From: Silene conica
Taxonomy: Eukaryota; Streptophyta; Magnoliopsida; Caryophyllales; Caryophyllaceae
Reading direction: 5' to 3'
Assembly (NCBI GenBank): GCA_029255685.2
Contig: CM055313.2
Coordinates: 51,368,579-51,432,578, forward strand
DNA: 64,000 nucleotides
Part shown: positions 33,353 through 46,318 of the stretch, in pieces
Position numbering within the stretch: the first letter of the stretch is position 1
Layout: each line of letters starts with the position of its first letter
Program-made: the position numbers and the translations under genes
Notes under the pieces: generated by a model
The model's input: only the letters and a program-made list of their open reading frames with translations
What the model was told of the DNA's origin: nothing
Databases searched by the model: none

Positions 33353-34301
33353 TGTGGGAAAATATCTGTATATATTCCCAATTCTTTATATGCAGGATTA
33401 TAAGGAATTTATAAGGTATGATTTATAGTCATAAACGAAGAACATGATACAAAGATTGGGATTAAGAATTAACCTTCTGTCTTTGCAAAGGCCTAAGATC
33501 AGATATCAAAACAGATATCCTCCTAAACGTTGCATTCAAGATGTCTTGAGAAATACCCTTTCCTGAGCTAGAAACTACAAAATTACCTTTAATTTTGTGT
33601 AAGATGAAAGCTAGAGAGAGATGAGGGAAGTAGTCGTGTAACTCGTGCTCTTTAAGTGTAGAGTGAATGTCCTATTTATAGCTGCAAACAACCTTGCTAT
33701 TAGACATCAACTAGGATTCCCCAAATCAGTATTTGGTTCTACCTATAACACTTTACAACAACTAAACAACATAATAATTGCTCAGACCGAAATTCTATCT
33801 TTATAGAATCGGTTATATCGGTCTCTCTTGTGTAATGTTTTATCTTATGAATATCTTATATTTATAATCCACTAATTAAATATAACCTTTTATATTTAAT
33901 TAAATCATTTAATCTTTATTAAATAATTTCATTACACATAAGTAAATATAACATTTTATATTTAATTACGAATTAGCATTTTAATTCGTCTTAGCTAATA
34001 TTATTTAATCAGTATTAAATAATTATGTCATCATTACATTGACTAACCGTTTAGTCGTATAGGGTATCAATAAAAATTACATTTTCATCTAATCATATCT
34101 CTCAGATTCCATCCTTTAGGTGTGACTCTTAGGGACCAGTTGATTACCGCCATCTGTATGACAATAACGTCAAACTTTCTAGCAAGCCAACCGTTATTGA
34201 TAAACGTGAATCAACTGGCTAAAATACAAAGTATACCCTGTGTTCCTTTAAGAGATTTATACGTGTTGTCGCACTAACTGTTGAGGACACTAGCTCCAAC
34301 A
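33353..34301 (-). repeat. 5' LTR of copia A, 949 bp
   Basis: On the minus strand it starts TGTTGGAGCTAGTG at 34301 and ends TTTCCCACA at 33353. A TATA-like TATAAATAGG lies at 33680-33671 (minus). It is inserted in copia C at 34302. The matching 3' LTR is not in this window, so copia A has lost its 3' end. Confidence 0.88.
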
Positions 34302-35358
34302 CTTAGAGACGTGGAGAAGCTGAACAAGGGAGATGTTGATCTTCGACTAGGAAATGGAGCTAAAGTAGCCGCCACCTTAAAAGGAACCTATGTACTTGTT
34401 TTGGCAAACAATTATGAGTTGTATTTTTATAATTGTTATTATGTACCAACTTTGTCTATGAACATTGTATCCGTCGCTATGTTAGACATGGACGAATATC
34501 ATTTTGCTATCAAAAACAATTGTTGTACTATAATGCGGGACAACTTGACCATAGGTCAAGGAAATTCCGTGAATGGCATTTACGTTCTTCAAACAAGTAA
34601 CTCAAAAATAGACGTCTATAATGTTCAAAACAAAAGACTCAAACCAAGTGATCCAAATGAATCGTACATTTGGCATTGTCGATTGGGCCATATAAACGAG
34701 AATCGCATCAAAAGGCTAGTAACGACTGCGATTATTGAACCATTTGATTTCCAGTAATATGGATTGTGCGAATCTTGCCTCCTTGGCAAAACGACTCGTG
34801 CTCCCTTTTCTGGTAAAGGAACACGAGCAAGTGATCTATTGGGACTTGTACATACCGATGTATGTGGACCATTAAGTATCATCGGCAGAGGTAATTATGA
34901 CTACTTTGTCACTTTTACCGACAATTTAGGTAGATATGGGTATGTTTACTTGATCAGACATAAAATTGAAGCATTTGAGAAATTCAAGGAATTTCAAAAC
35001 GAGGTAGAAAACCAATTGAACAAGAAGATTAAGGCACTACGATCTGATCGTGGTTGTGAATACGTTAGTAATGAATTTGATTCACACTTGAAGGGATGTG
35101 GCATTGTATCACAACTCACTCCACCTTGAACACCTCAGCTAAATGGTGTGTCTGAAAGGAGAAATCGAACCCTACTTGATATGGTTCGATCAATGATGAG
35201 TCAAATGGATCTTCCATATTCGTTTTGGGATTTTGTAATCCTTACCGCAATTAAATCATTGAACTAAAGTCCAACGAAAGCTACCGAAAAGACTCCATAT
35301 GAGATGTGGAAAGGAAAGGTTCCAAATTTGTCTTACCTGAAAATTTGGGGATGCGAAG
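34302..35358 (+). pseudogene. Copia C protease tail, GAG-pre-integrase and integrase (fragment)
   Basis: It starts mid-gene with LRDVEKLNKGDVDLRLGNGA. The zinc region reads HCRLGHINENRI and CESCLLGK. Core motifs are VHTDVCGPL, FTDNLGRYGYVYL (relatives have D where this has N) and SDRGCEYVSNEF, then PQLNGVSERRNRTLLDMVRS. In-frame stops lie at 34755, 35127 and about 35262. The frame then reads YLKIWGCEAY and is cut by the Athila-like insertion at 35364. Confidence 0.9.
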
Positions 35359-35561
35359 CTTATTGATGCGTGCCTATTTTATGATGTTTTACATCTATTT
35401 TTACACGCATTTTGTCGCTCATTTATTTCCCAACAATTGTCTACTTTCGTATTTTTATGCTCTTTTGCAGATTTATATGGAAAAGGGATGATTTTATACC
35501 AAATTTATGCCCTCGGGATTTTTCATGAATAAGGACAAGAAGGAACGAAGAAATTGATCCC

Positions 35562-36182
35562 GTGCACAGGTCAGAAGGTCGACCGACCACAACATCAGGT
35601 CGACCGACCTCGACGCCTGACGTGAGATTAGTTTCTGCTAAACAGAAAAATTTCGATAATAAAGCACCTGGTCGATCGACCAGTATACCAGGTCGACCGA
35701 CCGCGTTACCTGAGCAGATTGTGGGTTCGCCTCCTGAGCTACCTGACTCTCCTCTCATCAATGCCTCGACGGAGATTCTGAAGTTAAAAGAGCCAAAGAT
35801 TGTTGATTCTGCGACAAGCATTGCAGCCCCGTATCCGGATCATTTGGAGAAAGTAAAATTGGAGCATCAGTTCGGAAAAATCCTGGAGATCGTCAAGGGC
35901 CTTGAGCTTAAGAGAAAATTGGAGGACTATCCTATTATTTCTGTTGCTGCAGGTCATGGTAAAGAGGGCATATGAGATCCTGGTGATACTAGTGAGACAA
36001 AATTGGAGCAAGTTGCTGAAGAAGATAGGCCGGGCAAAGTAAAGAAGCGTGCCATAGCTTACGCGACACCAGATACCCTTCCTCCATCTAGGCCTGTTGT
36101 CTGGAAGCCCAGAGTAGCGGTCCATACTGCTGAAAGAACCTCTTTTAGCCAAGTGCCCTACTTTGGGGTATCTTGCTGCTGA
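35562..36182 (+). pseudogene. Remnant coding region of the Athila-like element
   Basis: An open stretch of 137 codons ending at 35975, continued with a stop to about 36182. The first part is a translation of GGTCGACC repeats. Later it reads YPDHLEKVKLEHQFGKILEI, which resembles a conserved block in Athila gag-pol; this is recalled from family knowledge and was not searched. It is not a functional gene. Confidence 0.5.
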
Positions 36183-38201
36183 GTCGTAGTGCTAGTCTAG
36201 CGTTTTATTTCAATTTTTTGTTGGACTATTTTTTTTGTTCTTGTTTTTAGACTTAGACTGTCTTTGTTTTTGTTGCTATGTTTTGAGACTTTTTAGACTT
36301 GGTTCTGGGATCTTGCGCATTTGTTGGGTGCATATATGATGATTTTTCAGGTTTAAAGAAGAATGACTTGGTTAATACTAGTTATTTCCGAAGAAAAGAA
36401 GGGTGTTGTGCAGTAGAGGGGTCGACCGACTAGAGATATGGGTCGGCCGACCTAGTCTCTGCATTCCTGGAGTTCCAGCATTCTGCAGGAAGGTCGGTCG
36501 ACCTAATACATGGGTCGATCGACTTGCCCATCTGTCACAGTCTGTTCGTTTCTTCCTTGAAATCGTGCAACCATCTTGGGTACTTGAGTGGCACTGCTAG
36601 CCACCAAAACCTCCCCTCTTACGCTGGTTTGGGGAGGTTTTTCTCATGCGCTTCATAATCCAGTGAGTTCTTTCCAGTTTTTCCTTGGTTTTATTTTCCT
36701 TGCATCTTCTCTTTAATTTTGTGAAACCTTTACTTAGGCTAATGCACAATGGGGACATTGTGCAGGTTGGTTTGGGGAATGGTTTCGTGTCACATGCTTT
36801 GCATTTTGTCACACGTTTATTGCATTTCCGTATTGCATCGTTCTTTTCTTTTCCTTGCATATAAAAAAAAAATCCAAAAAAAAAAACGAAAAAAATTCCA
36901 AAATACCAAAAAAATGCACGTTTATTTTAGCATATAGGTCGAGTCGGAACAAGAGTATTTCAAGGATGATTTTTGCTATCTTACATGTTTTTGCCTTTAC
37001 CTTGCCTTGTCAAACTTGTTTTAGTATGAAAGTCTTTTGCATATCTACGAGTTTTTTTGTCAATTTGTATATCTTGAGACTTGACTTATACCTTGGCAAC
37101 CTACTATACATTTTGAGTTTTAGAGCCTTATTCCTGGTTTCATTTTTAAACCAGTCGCCCTTGGAACATGTTACATTAATATGCATAAACATGAACTTGA
37201 ATTGCTATATACTTGTTTTACTATCTCGTTTTGTGAGTCTTGGTACGTGCATTTGGGATCCCTTTTCTCATATTTACCTATAAGCCTTACATAGCCAAAA
37301 TTGCCTTTTTATTCCCCCAAAACTACATCCCATACTTAGCCTACCTTTCCAAGCTAGTATTTGTGGTCTTTGGTCTATCTTGAGGCATCTTGGTTTGTAT
37401 GCTATTTTGAGCAAAAAGAGAAAAGAAAGAAAGCAAGAAAAGAAAAAAGAACAGAAAAATTCAGAAAAAAAAGAAAGAAAGAAAAGAAAAACGGAAAAAG
37501 TCAAACGTACAGGAAAGAGGTCGACCGACCACCTTCATAGGTCGGCCGACCACCCGTCAGCATCAGAGTTTCAAAATACGCTCTGAAATCCCTTTCTTCT
37601 ATTTGTTATCACTCCCGTACCTCATTCAAAATATTTGGGAGTCCTTTCTTATATTCAATGTGAGAGTTGTGCTACAAAAGAGCACTTTCTTAATATCAAA
37701 GAGTTGTGAAATATGTTGTTGGAAACTGGTTTTACTAGCTTGGCTACTAGCCCCACAAATCCAAAAACATCTTGACCACTTTTTACCTTTCACCTCACAT
37801 ATCTTTTATTACCCCAATTGCATGTATTTGGGTCATTTAATGAGATTGTTATACGAAGTTGTAGAATTCTTATTCATGTTAGATTGCAGGCATGTTTCCA
37901 TGGGTCGCAGTTAGGTGAGTGTCATTACAATATACTTCTTTCTATCTTTTACATATACTCACCTTTTCATGAGTGTCTCGAGCGTACCGCGAGAGTCCAT
38001 GGTATAAAGTCTCTATAGTCTCCAGTTTGGAAGTTTGACGACTCTACAACTCGTTTGCATGATTCGAATACTTTCTCATTTTGTACTTGGTATTGGTTTA
38101 AGCTAAGATGTAAATTTCGCTCTGAGATTGAAATCGTTCCATTAGTTTAAGATCGAGTCTATTTCTTGCTTGAGGGCAAGCAAGGTTTGTTTTGGGGAAT
38201 T
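36183..38201 (+). other. Athila-like 3' untranslated region
   Basis: Long non-coding stretch before the 3' LTR. It holds GGTCGACC-type palindromes (36419-36520 and 37515-37555), an inverted repeat AAACCTCCC/GGGAGGTTT at about 36607-36640, and A-rich tracts (36863-36915 and 37412-37500). The ORFs here are not credible genes. Confidence 0.6.
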
Positions 38202-39828
38202 TGATGCGTGCCTATTTTATGATGTTTTACATCTATTTTTACACGCATTTTGTCGCTCATTTACTATGTTTTAGCATTTATTTCCCAACAATTGTCTACA
38301 TTCGTATTTTTATGCTCTTTTGCAGATTTATGCGGAAAAGGGATGATTTTATACCAAATTTATGCCCTCGGGATTTTTCATGACTAAGGACAAGAAGGAA
38401 CGAAGCCTAGCGCACATTTCAGGGCCTGTAGATAGGTTTAACAAGCAAAGAATCGATCCACAATGTTGCAGCCTGTTTCAAATGGGTATATCTAGAGTTC
38501 TAGAGCTGATAATGGAGTGATTCCAGTTGGAGGTGAAAGCTTATCCTCTTAGCTTTCCAACGCCGCAAGAATGCTTGATTAAAATGAGTAACGAAGAAAT
38601 GGCAGCTGTTTTAAGATCCACGCGCGCTGCAGTCCCGACATCGGGTTGACCGACCCACAAATTAGGTCGACCGACCTCTGCGCAGACCCAGAAGTTTCCG
38701 CAAAGCCCATTAAAGTGTTTAGGTCATTCGGAAACTCTTTATTTCCGCCTATATAAGCTAAATCTCGTGTTTAGGGTTGATCATTGAGATTTCTATCAAG
38801 TTTTCTACCTAGTTTTCTATCATAGAGTTACATCTAGTTTTAGTTTTAATCTTTCCATAATCATCAAACACTTTTCTTTAGTTTTATACATTGTTAATCA
38901 TCAATCTTTCAACACTATTCAATAAAGCTTGTTCTTTTCCGCCTTAATCCTTATTTCCGGTAATTCCTCTCTTATTTTCTGTTTTATTATTGTTAGTTTA
39001 TAATTATTGCATACGGTTAAGATAGAATCCCAAGCCTTTATTATTATTGCATGTTTAGATTGATGTTCGTTATGATTCCCATGTTCACTCCTGTTTTTAT
39101 TATTGTTTCAATAGTTATGAGTAGCTAATTTCATATGTTCGGATGTAGGGAGTAAACATGCATAGATAGTATGAATTCTCGAATCGACGTATTGCAGGCA
39201 GGAGGTCGGCCGACCGGAGTAGTTGGTCGGTCGACCAACTAGTGTTTGCATTCTGTTTCGCTTTAATTTGTAGACTATAATAACCTACAATGAGACCAAA
39301 AGGAGACTTGTAGGATGTTAGTAATGACCTACCCAAGATTGAGAGATATGGGAAGGGCATTGGTTTACACTTTAAGACAGCTAGGTTACTTAAGACTGAA
39401 AGGTATGTGACCTAGAATTTAGGAATCACCCTTATTGTTGACACCCAATAATTGTGAGACCTAGGAACTAATAGCATAGACCGAAAGGAGCTATTAGGTA
39501 ACATAGACCTAAAGGATATGTTACACCCCTTACGCGACTGCAATACATGTTGACTTAGGATTTATATTATCTTAGCTATTTATTACCCAAACATCCTAGC
39601 ATCTCTTTTATCATAGTTTATTCTCATCTTTATTTACTTGTTTTATATTATATTTGTTTTAGACTTAGCAACAATCAATCAAACCCCCTCTCTATTATTA
39701 CTTAATAGATTAAAAATTGGCAAACATAATTAACCTTGTCTCTCTGTGGTTCGACCCTTACTATCACTATCTATAGTTTTAGTTTGGTTTATAAATTTTA
39801 TCTTTGACACCCACAACGACGGGTATTA
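38202..39828 (+). repeat. 3' LTR of the Athila-like element
   Basis: A 1627-bp LTR with a probable TATA box CTATATAAGC at 38749-38758 and palindrome clusters at 38640-38682 and 39200-39240. It ends ACGACGGGTATTA; relatives end GGTATCA, so the terminal CA has become TA. Confidence 0.88.
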
Positions 39829-39833
39829 CTTAT

Positions 39834-40129
39834 GTCAAGAATAAGTCCACCATACAAGCTCGCACCCAGGTCGGACAAATGTCTTTTTGTAGGTTATCCC
39901 AAGAACACTCGTGGCTACTACTTCTACAACCTTCATGAGAACAAAGTGTTTGTGGATTATGAGGCTGTCTTTCTAGAATTGGATCACATTTATAGGAGAC
40001 AGAGTGGGAGTAGGTTCGAACTTGAAGAAATTCAAGAACCACAAATGAGAGAGGAAGAGATTGAAAATTTTCCCTCGTCTTCCACTCAAGAAGTTGTTCC
40101 TTCCGAACCTAGTAAGTCTGGAAGAGTTG
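39834..40129 (+). pseudogene. Copia C, region after the integrase core (second piece)
   Basis: Translated from 39832 it reads PPYKLAPRSDKCLFVGYPKN and TRGYYFYNLHENKVFVDYEA, the conserved copia segment that follows GCEAY in integrase. It ends SKSGRVV at the solo LTR (40130). AGTTG at 40125-40129 is the left target duplication. Confidence 0.9.
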
Positions 40130-41423
40130 TGATACGTGCAATTTATATAGACTTTTTAGGTCCATTTTGCACGTATTTGTCCTTTGAATCTTTGCTTTTA
40201 GCACCCTTTTTCCTCCGAATTGTCTACTTTGTTGCATTTGTGTTCATTTCAGGCAAATGACGACGAAGAAGAAGAAATGCGCTCAAATCTCAGCAAAATC
40301 GACATTTTCGAGACATCAAGAAAAGAAACTCTCGCCCAATCCTGAATTCACTCGATCGACCTCCGATTCCACTCGATCGAGTGATTGTTGGTTGAAAGAA
40401 GCTCGATCTAAGACTACCTGTGATGACATCGAGGACCACTTGAAGGACACTCGATCGAGTACTGGCAATTACTCGATCGATTAAGAAGGAGCAAGGAACT
40501 GCTCGATCGAGTAACTCACTTACTCGATCGAGATAGGGTGCGGAATTTCAGGGTTCGAAGGCTTCTGAAAATTAGAATAAAAAGGAAAGAAAGGGAAGGA
40601 AAAAGGCATCTATCGTCAGTTAGAAAGAAGCAGCTTTTGTAACCTAGATCTCATAAAAACACTTTTCTCTAGAATTCTTTTAGTTTAGTTCTTACAATTG
40701 AATTTCAAGCAATCTATTGGTTCATCTTCCTTCAATCTTGTAGTACGGTATTCTTCTCCCTATTTTTGTTTGATTCATGTTTTATTCTACCTTCTTGTTC
40801 ATCATGTTGAATCTTATTTAATGTTATTGCTTTAGTAATCTTATGAAAATGGTTGGTTAAGTCCTTCACTAGGACTTAGGGGAACTATGGCTTAAGATTT
40901 GATTATTGTCTTGAATGTCTTAAATTAGGGTTTTCATTTATTCGTTGCATTTAATAGCTTTTGATTGTTTGACTTGACGCATCCAATCAACTGTGTGGAT
41001 TCCCTAACCCTAGATCGAAAGATTGGATTAGGGTAGGCCTGCGACGAACTTTAGGATGGATTAACTAGAGCGAAAGTTTTTTAGTTTTATCCTAGGGCGA
41101 ATAGCGGACCGAAAGGACCTTTTCACTTCCCCTTCCTCGACTTTAACACGTTCTTGACTTCTTCTTTTCGCCCTAAGCCATAGTGAACCGAAAATCCTAG
41201 TCTTTTCTCTTATCTGTTTAATCGCGTAGTTCTCTGTTTAGTTTCCTTTCTATTAAAACTTTAGACTATAGACAAATTACAAACACCCCCAATTTGGTTA
41301 CTTAGAAAGCTTTTAAGAACTTTTAGAATTCCCCTCTCCCTGTGGATTCGATACCCGACTGCCTCTACTACATTAGTTGGGACTAGTTGGTTTATTTTTG
41401 ATAGGGTTGCGACAACCGTGTCA
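40130..41423 (+). mobile_element. Solo LTR with TCGATCGA repeats, 1294 bp, TSD AGTTG
   Basis: It runs TGATACGTGC to AACCGTGTCA between AGTTG at 40125-40129 and 41424-41428. Removing it restores the copia C frame exactly (SGRVV then RQPDRY). The end, CTGTGGATTCGATACCCGAC and on to CGTGTCA, resembles Athila/Tat-type LTRs. ACTCGATCGA-type palindromes lie at 40350-40535. Confidence 0.93.
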
Positions 41424-41947
41424 AGTTGTTCGTCAACCCGATCGATACGTAGGTATGGTCGAAGAGGGTAACGAATTGGATGTCTTACTTTTGGAAAGTG
41501 ACGATCCGATAACCTATCAAGCTGCGATCTCTAGTCCCAATTCAGCTTTATGGCAAGAGGCCATGCAATCCGAAATAAATTCTATGCATGAAAACCATGT
41601 ACGGGATTTATTGATTTGCTAGAAAGTACGAGACCTTTACAGTGCAGATGGATCTTTAAGGTAATGACATAGAAAGACATGAAGATGTCTACAAAGCAAG
41701 GTTAGTTGCAAAAGGCTTCTCTCAAGTTCATGGTCTTCACTATGACAAAACTTTTGCACCCGTTGCCATGATAAGATCAATTTGGATTTTGTTAGCGATT
41801 GCTGCATTTCATGATTATGAAATATGGCAAATGGATGTCAAGACCGCCTTTCTAAATGGGTATTTTGAAGATGAGGTTTATATGACTCAACCTGAGGGTT
41901 TTGTACATCCAAGATATCCCAACCAGGTATGCAAACTTAAGAGGTCC
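41424..41947 (+). pseudogene. Copia C, start of reverse transcriptase (third piece)
   Basis: Reads RQPDRYVGMVEEGNELD, then PNSALWQEAMQSEINSM, a stop and frameshift, then LVAKGFSQVHGLHYDKTFAP and WQMDVKTAFLNGYFEDEVYM, the copia reverse transcriptase start. It ends QVCKLKRS where a T1 LTR begins at 41948. The rest of copia C is not seen. Confidence 0.9.
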
Positions 41948-43691
41948 TGTAACATCCCAAAATTTCGGGATTTGAAGTTTAAATATTTTAAGTTCAATTT
42001 CGAAAATAATTTTTACTTCGTAATTTCGTAATCCCATTTGAATAACTAATTAATTTATATGGAAATATTTTAAAGAGTTTTAAATAAGATTTTATTTAAT
42101 TGCTTAATTTATGTCTTAGAAATTTAATTTTATGGTCGAGATATAATTATGTCGTCTTAAGTTTATAGTGACCTTGAGTCGGTAAAGCTAGCTTAAATCG
42201 TCTTAAAACTCGTCTCATGAGCCTAACTTGTAATTGGGTCCATTCCTTCATCTTCCCTCACAGAAACCCTAACTCTAGCATCCCCACCTCCCTTCTTCAT
42301 TTCATTTTTCAAATTTCATAACATAAACACAATCTCCATTTGTATACATTTCACCTTAATCTTATAACTCATAAAATCTTCGTTTCTTACCCGATTGAGA
42401 CGATTTTCGCGACTATTTCTTCCTCTCACCGTCCTCCATCTTTCTAGGTAAGTATTATACCAAAATATTTCCGTCTTATAATCTGACCGTGCCTTTTAAT
42501 GCATGTTTTTCAATGCTAAGTAAGTTTGTTGCGTTTTTAGTTGCGGACTCGGACAAAGGAGTAGCTTTGAGTCGGAATCTTGTTGATTTGAAGAGATAAA
42601 AGGTGACGATAATGAGAAAGTTCGGCCTTTGTCTTAAATTAATTGGACATGTGATTTCTTGTTGTTTATGTGAAATTGATGTGGGTTTTATGTTTAATAG
42701 ATAGTGGGTAATTAGTATCCGTCACATAATCTTGTATTCTTCATGAATGTTACTGATTTATATGCTTAATAACGTTGGAATCGATGTTGTAGCTGTTGCT
42801 ATTGTTTATTTCGTAGGTGGTTTGAACACACTACACCAATGCTACTGCAATATGTCAAAATTATTATATTCTGGCCGCTATATATGGTACTACTTACTAA
42901 TGCTGTTAGTATTGTTGATGTTGTTACGTTGCTTGTTGTTGTTGCATCGCTGCTACATTTTTTTAATTGCTGCGGGTTATTGTTGCTACTGTCGTTAATG
43001 TTGGCTAGTACTTCCTGTTTTGTTGCTGCTAGATATCGTTTAATCACTATGCCGCGTTCTAGTCTCTTTCATGGTCTATCTTATTGTTGTTGATTGCATA
43101 ATTATTACTTGTGTTGCTGTTGTTGAGTGCTGCTACTAAGTGTCCACCGTTGTCGTTTAATAACCACGAACATTGATGTTGTGTTTTGCATTTTGGGTTG
43201 CCATTTCCGTTGAACTTATACGGTGATAATGAGTTGTGGGTGTTATTTATAAAATGTAGTTATCACTCCAAATCACTACTACATAGTACTATTATTTATT
43301 ATTTTATTATTATTTTACGTACGTGCGTGATAGTCTGCTTGTATTAATTAGTTTACGTACGTGCTTGCTAGCTTGCTTACGTTTAAATATAATACGTTAG
43401 AAATCGTTACGAATTAGTAACGGGTTACGGTTTTATTTTAAGAAGCATGTCTAAATGATTAATTAATTAATCGGTTTCCCGAATAATTAAAATACGACTT
43501 ATTATATTAATTTCTCACATGTTAATTATTTTTAGAAAATATGAGGATATAATATGAAATGTTAAATTAGTTCTTGTTTCTCTTTTTCCTAATGAACTAT
43601 ATATTTAATTTACGATTCTTTTGTTATTTTATATGTGTAATAAATTCCGTAAAGAATATATGTTTATATAATATGAATTGTATGCTTCTTT

Positions 43692-43798
43692 GAAGTCCCA
43701 GAAATCGGGCGGCACCTATATTGGGTTTGGAAATGGATTTGAGGAGAAAGACCCCCCGGGCGGGCAACCGACTCTCGCCTCAAATTAGTTTCCGAAGT
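43692..43798 (+). other. Two-hairpin structured element, copy 5 (defective)
   Basis: Hairpin A is reduced (CCC-AGAAATC-GGG). Hairpin B has GACCCCCC and CGGGCAACCG but has lost the descending AA-GGG half. Outer arms GATTTGAGGAGA and CGCCTCAAATTAG are kept. Confidence 0.45.
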
Positions 43799-43815
43799 CA
43801 GCTAAGTGCTGAATG

Positions 43816-43816
43816 A

Positions 43817-43848
<32 letters not shown>

Positions 43849-43851
43849 GCA

Positions 43852-43941
<90 letters not shown>

Positions 43942-43978
43942 CATATACATATATATATATATACATATATATATATAT
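43816..43978. repeat. AT microsatellite with ATGT and ACAT interruptions
   Basis: A run of AT units broken by TACAT or TGTAT steps about every 16-20 bases. Long I/Y ORFs in all frames here are artefacts. Confidence 0.95.
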
Positions 43979-46195
43979 GTACATCTTTGAGATGACATTG
44001 TGTGATGTGTGTGAACCTGTTGTGCGCTGCTATATTACTCGAGTTCTCACCTAATTGCATTGTGTAGCTGGTTGGCCGTAGTGGCTTGGTCCTCACGGTT
44101 AGGTCTTAGATTGTCTGCCCGCCTTAGGGCATATCTCGTTCATTGCTAGTTCGAGTCTAGGAGGTGCTTCGTGCACTTGTCGAATCGGGGATCGTAATTC
44201 GTTTGCGTTCCGAGATTCTGGCCAGGTTTAGACTAGGACAGTCATTTGTTGTCGTCCTACCAGGGGGTTGTATAGTCTGAGATTGGGGATGTTGTAGTAG
44301 TATAGATGAGTCGATTGTCCGCCTAATCATAGTAAACTGGTCGAGTCAATTATTGACCAATCTAGTCGGAGTCGAGTCACTTGGTTGACCTATCTCCTTA
44401 TCTGTAGAGTCACTTGGTTGACCTATCTTGTTAGAGTCGAGTCACTTGGTTGACCTATCTCTTATGTTGTTAAATCCGTTGTTGATTGTGTTTGTGATAA
44501 TGAATGTAAAAGTATGGTGAACTAATTATGCTTCTCATACTTATTGTTTATGTTGGAGTTATGCGTGTCTATTTCATGATGTTTTACATCTATTTTTATT
44601 CGCATTTCAGAGCTTATTTATGAGTTTTTAGGTTATTATTTTCGTATTTCGTCTACTTTCGTATTTTTATGCATTATTGCAGATTTATGCGAAAATAAGC
44701 CGATTTCGAGTCAAACCCATCCTCAAGTGATTTACATGGCTAAGGATACGAAGGAATGAAGAAGGGACGAAGTCTAGTGCGCAATTCAAAGACCGAAAGA
44801 CTGATTTCAGGAGCTATGAAGACTGACACAACAGGTACATCAGTCGACCGACTGAGCTCACTGGTCGGTCGACCAATGTACCTGACAAGCAATTTTCAGA
44901 ATCTTATTTACAAGATCAGAAGCTTTGGAAAACCCGATAGTCGGTCGACCGACCATCACCATCAGTCGGTCCACCACAAGCCCTTTCCTGAGCTGGAAGA
45001 TTAAAAAAAGAAGTTAAGCCCACGACGCATGATTAGGTTTTGAGGAAGCATCGACAAACCATTATAAAAGCTAATCACCCCTTTGTACTAATCATCCAGT
45101 TTCACTACTAAGCAAGTCTTAATCTAGTTCTCAATTCTTAGTTTATAAGTTCATCAGTTTCTTTGTTAATTAGGTTTAGAATATTTATACACAAACAATC
45201 AGTGTTCCACGCAAATTTCAATAAAGATTCAATCTTTCAGTTCTTCTACTTTCCTTGTTACGGTAAATCTTGCTCTATTTTAGTTTATTCATAGCATTAT
45301 TATTATCCGGTTAGTTAGAATCCCTAAACCTTTATTCTTGTTAATTGTTATTTCGATAAACGCATGAATCATGTTTTCTACTATCGTTATTATTGTTAAA
45401 CTCGTTGTTTTTATTAGTATTATAAGTAGCTAAACCTCACATGTTAGGATGTAGGCGAATTATAGCGTAGATGGGGTAATTTAGGGCAACTCGTAACAGT
45501 GCTTGGTCGACCGACATGCTTCTCTGGTCGGTCGACTGGGTAGGTTGGTCGATCTACCGGATTAGCTGGTCGGTCGACCGACTTCGTGTATGATCAGACC
45601 TATTTTCCTTCGTTAAGTGCAATATCTTCCAATGAGACCGAGAGGAGACTTGTTAGATGCTTTGTTATGACTAACCCGTGGATCGAAAGATAGGGAAGGG
45701 CATTAGTTAACGTTTTAAGACAGCTAAGTTACTAAGACCGAAGGGTATGTGATTTAGACATTGCGAATCACCTATCATGTTGACAACTAGTATAAAGTGA
45801 GACCTAGGGACTGATAGCATAGGCCGAAAGGAGCTATTAGTTAACATGGACCGAAAAGACTTGTTATACCCCTTACACGACTGTAATATATGTTTACCTA
45901 GACCGTCTGCCATCGTAGCTATAGTAAACCGAACATCTTAGCATCTATTTTATCATTGTTTATATCTTTTTTTTCAGTTTTGTTCTTATATTTCTTTTTA
46001 GACTAGTTCATATCACAATCAATCATAACCCCCCCTCCCCCTCTTTTTGTTACCTTGTTACCTTAAGACTTAAGATTTAGAACAGTTAATATCTCCCAAA
46101 CCTCCTTGTGGTTTGACCTTGACTATCACTATCTATAGTTTTAGTTTGGACTATAAATTTTATCTTTGACACCCACAACGACGGGTATCAAATTT

Positions 46196-46213
46196 TGGCG
46201 CCGTTGCCGGGGA
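46196..46213 (+). promoter_or_regulatory. Primer binding site, tRNA-Asp type
   Basis: TGGCGCCGTTGCCGGGGA starts five bases after the LTR end. It is the site complementary to the tRNA-Asp 3' end that is usual for Athila and related plant gypsy elements. Confidence 0.9.
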
Positions 46214-46318
46214 GGTAGCGCTAGTGTTAACTTTTTCTTAGTTTTTTGTCTTATTTTTGTGTTTAAGGAGCTTCCGTTCCTTAACCCATTCTCACTTTTT
46301 TCTTGTAGTTTTCATCTT

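Larger units (their letters stand above)
35364..39828 (+). mobile_element. Athila-like LTR element with partly deleted 5' LTR, TSD CTTAT
   Basis: It starts TGATGCGTGCC and ends GACGGGTATTA, between CTTAT at 35359-35363 and CTTAT at 39829-39833. The 3' LTR is 38202-39828 (1627 bp). The 5' LTR is recognisable only to about 35540, where a deletion joins it to internal sequence, removing the primer site and most coding sequence. The polypurine stretch before the 3' LTR reads TTTTGGGGAATT. It disrupts the copia C pol frame. Confidence 0.9.
41948..44558 (+). repeat. T1 long LTR, 3' truncated by an Athila-like LTR
   Basis: It starts TGTAACATCCC and has the family landmarks CTTCGTTTCTTACCCG (42381), TTTCTAGGTAAG (42441), AAAGGTGACGATAATGAG (42599), a defective structured element (43692-43798), CTCACCTAATTGCATTG (about 44044) and weak TTG-loop hairpins (44300-44460). 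It stops after ATGTTGGAG at 44558. 42740-43160 is rich in TTGTTG and TGCTGC triplets; ORFs there are low-complexity. Confidence 0.75.

Noticed and set aside
36597..37504. Several 60-140 codon ORFs in the Athila-like 3' region
   Set aside because: They are AT-rich or poly-A derived, overlap on both strands, and lack any motif.
43785..44096. Several ORFs of alternating isoleucine and tyrosine on both strands
   Set aside because: They are translations of an AT microsatellite. The same applies to 16181-16372 and 16274-16603.
46196..46213. Possible tRNA-Asp gene
   Set aside because: Only the 18-base complement of the tRNA 3' end is present, right after an LTR, so it is a primer binding site.
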